Shown here: positions 8,267 to 8,402 of the stretch, in pieces
Layout: each line of letters begins with the position of its first letter
Position numbering within the stretch: the stretch's first letter is position 1
Source: Streptomyces katrae
GTDB lineage: Bacteria; Actinomycetota; Actinomycetes; Streptomycetales; Streptomycetaceae
Assembly (NCBI RefSeq): GCF_000966975.1
Contig: NZ_JZWV01000928.1
Coordinates: forward strand, 1 to 8,402
DNA: 8,402 bases
Reading direction: 5' to 3'
The notes under the pieces: model-generated
Told to the model about the DNA's origin: nothing
The model's input: only the letters and a program-made list of their open reading frames with translations
Database searches by the model: none
Made by a program: the position numbers and the translations under genes

Positions 8267-8402
8267 TTGGCGCCGCGCCCGGGCCGCCGTCGGGGCCTGG
8301 GCCTCCCCCTGGCCCGGGCCGCGGCCGCGTCCGGGGCGGCCGTCGCGCGGCCCCCCGCCGGGGTCCGCCCGCCGGACGGCTACGGGCGGGCGGTCCGGCA
8401 GG

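Noticed and set aside
8240..8402. Possible plus-strand gene starting at GTG 8240
   Set aside because: No convincing RBS, low-complexity product, cut by the window edge and overlapping the CCCGGG hairpin; not enough to call.

Overview
The window is very GC-rich. Its genes favour G or C at the third codon position, use GTG starts and have Shine-Dalgarno sites of the GGAG type. Together with the protein sequences this points to an actinomycete, most likely Streptomyces or a close relative such as Kitasatospora. This is inferred from composition and protein similarity recalled from memory; no database search was possible.

Left half, plus strand (1-4138): three tightly packed genes of myo-inositol catabolism. 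They are the 3' part of iolB (5-deoxy-glucuronate isomerase), iolD (ThDP-dependent trihydroxycyclohexanedione hydrolase) and mmsA/iolA (CoA-acylating malonate/methylmalonate semialdehyde dehydrogenase). iolB and iolD overlap by 4 bases, and 10 bases separate iolD from mmsA, so they are clearly one operon that continues upstream of the window. IolD makes 5-deoxy-D-glucuronate, IolB isomerises it, enzymes not seen here (IolC, IolJ) convert it to malonate semialdehyde, and MmsA turns that into acetyl-CoA. A perfect 16-bp stem (4158-4199) closes the operon and separates it from convergent genes.

Right half, minus strand (8402 back to 4209), in transcription order: a secreted aqualysin/proteinase K-type subtilisin with an I9 propeptide; a 210-bp intergenic stretch with a probable terminator and several inverted repeats; a secreted 431-aa protein whose C-terminal third resembles the WxL surface domain; a perfect 34-bp palindrome; and a signal-peptide/membrane-anchored protein with a DUF916-like (WxL-interacting, peptidoglycan-binding) domain, a second beta-rich domain, a C-terminal membrane helix and an Arg-rich tail. 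The last two look like an actinobacterial version of the WxL protein/WxL-interacting protein pair known from low-GC Gram-positives. They are the most interesting content of the window: a putative two-component cell-surface module whose defining motif is degenerate (WDV instead of WxL, and no second Trp).

The last 177 bases (8226-8402) are extremely GC-rich, contain repeated CCCGGG motifs and a strong hairpin, and hold no gene I can defend. No tRNA, rRNA, CRISPR array, insertion sequence or phage gene was seen.
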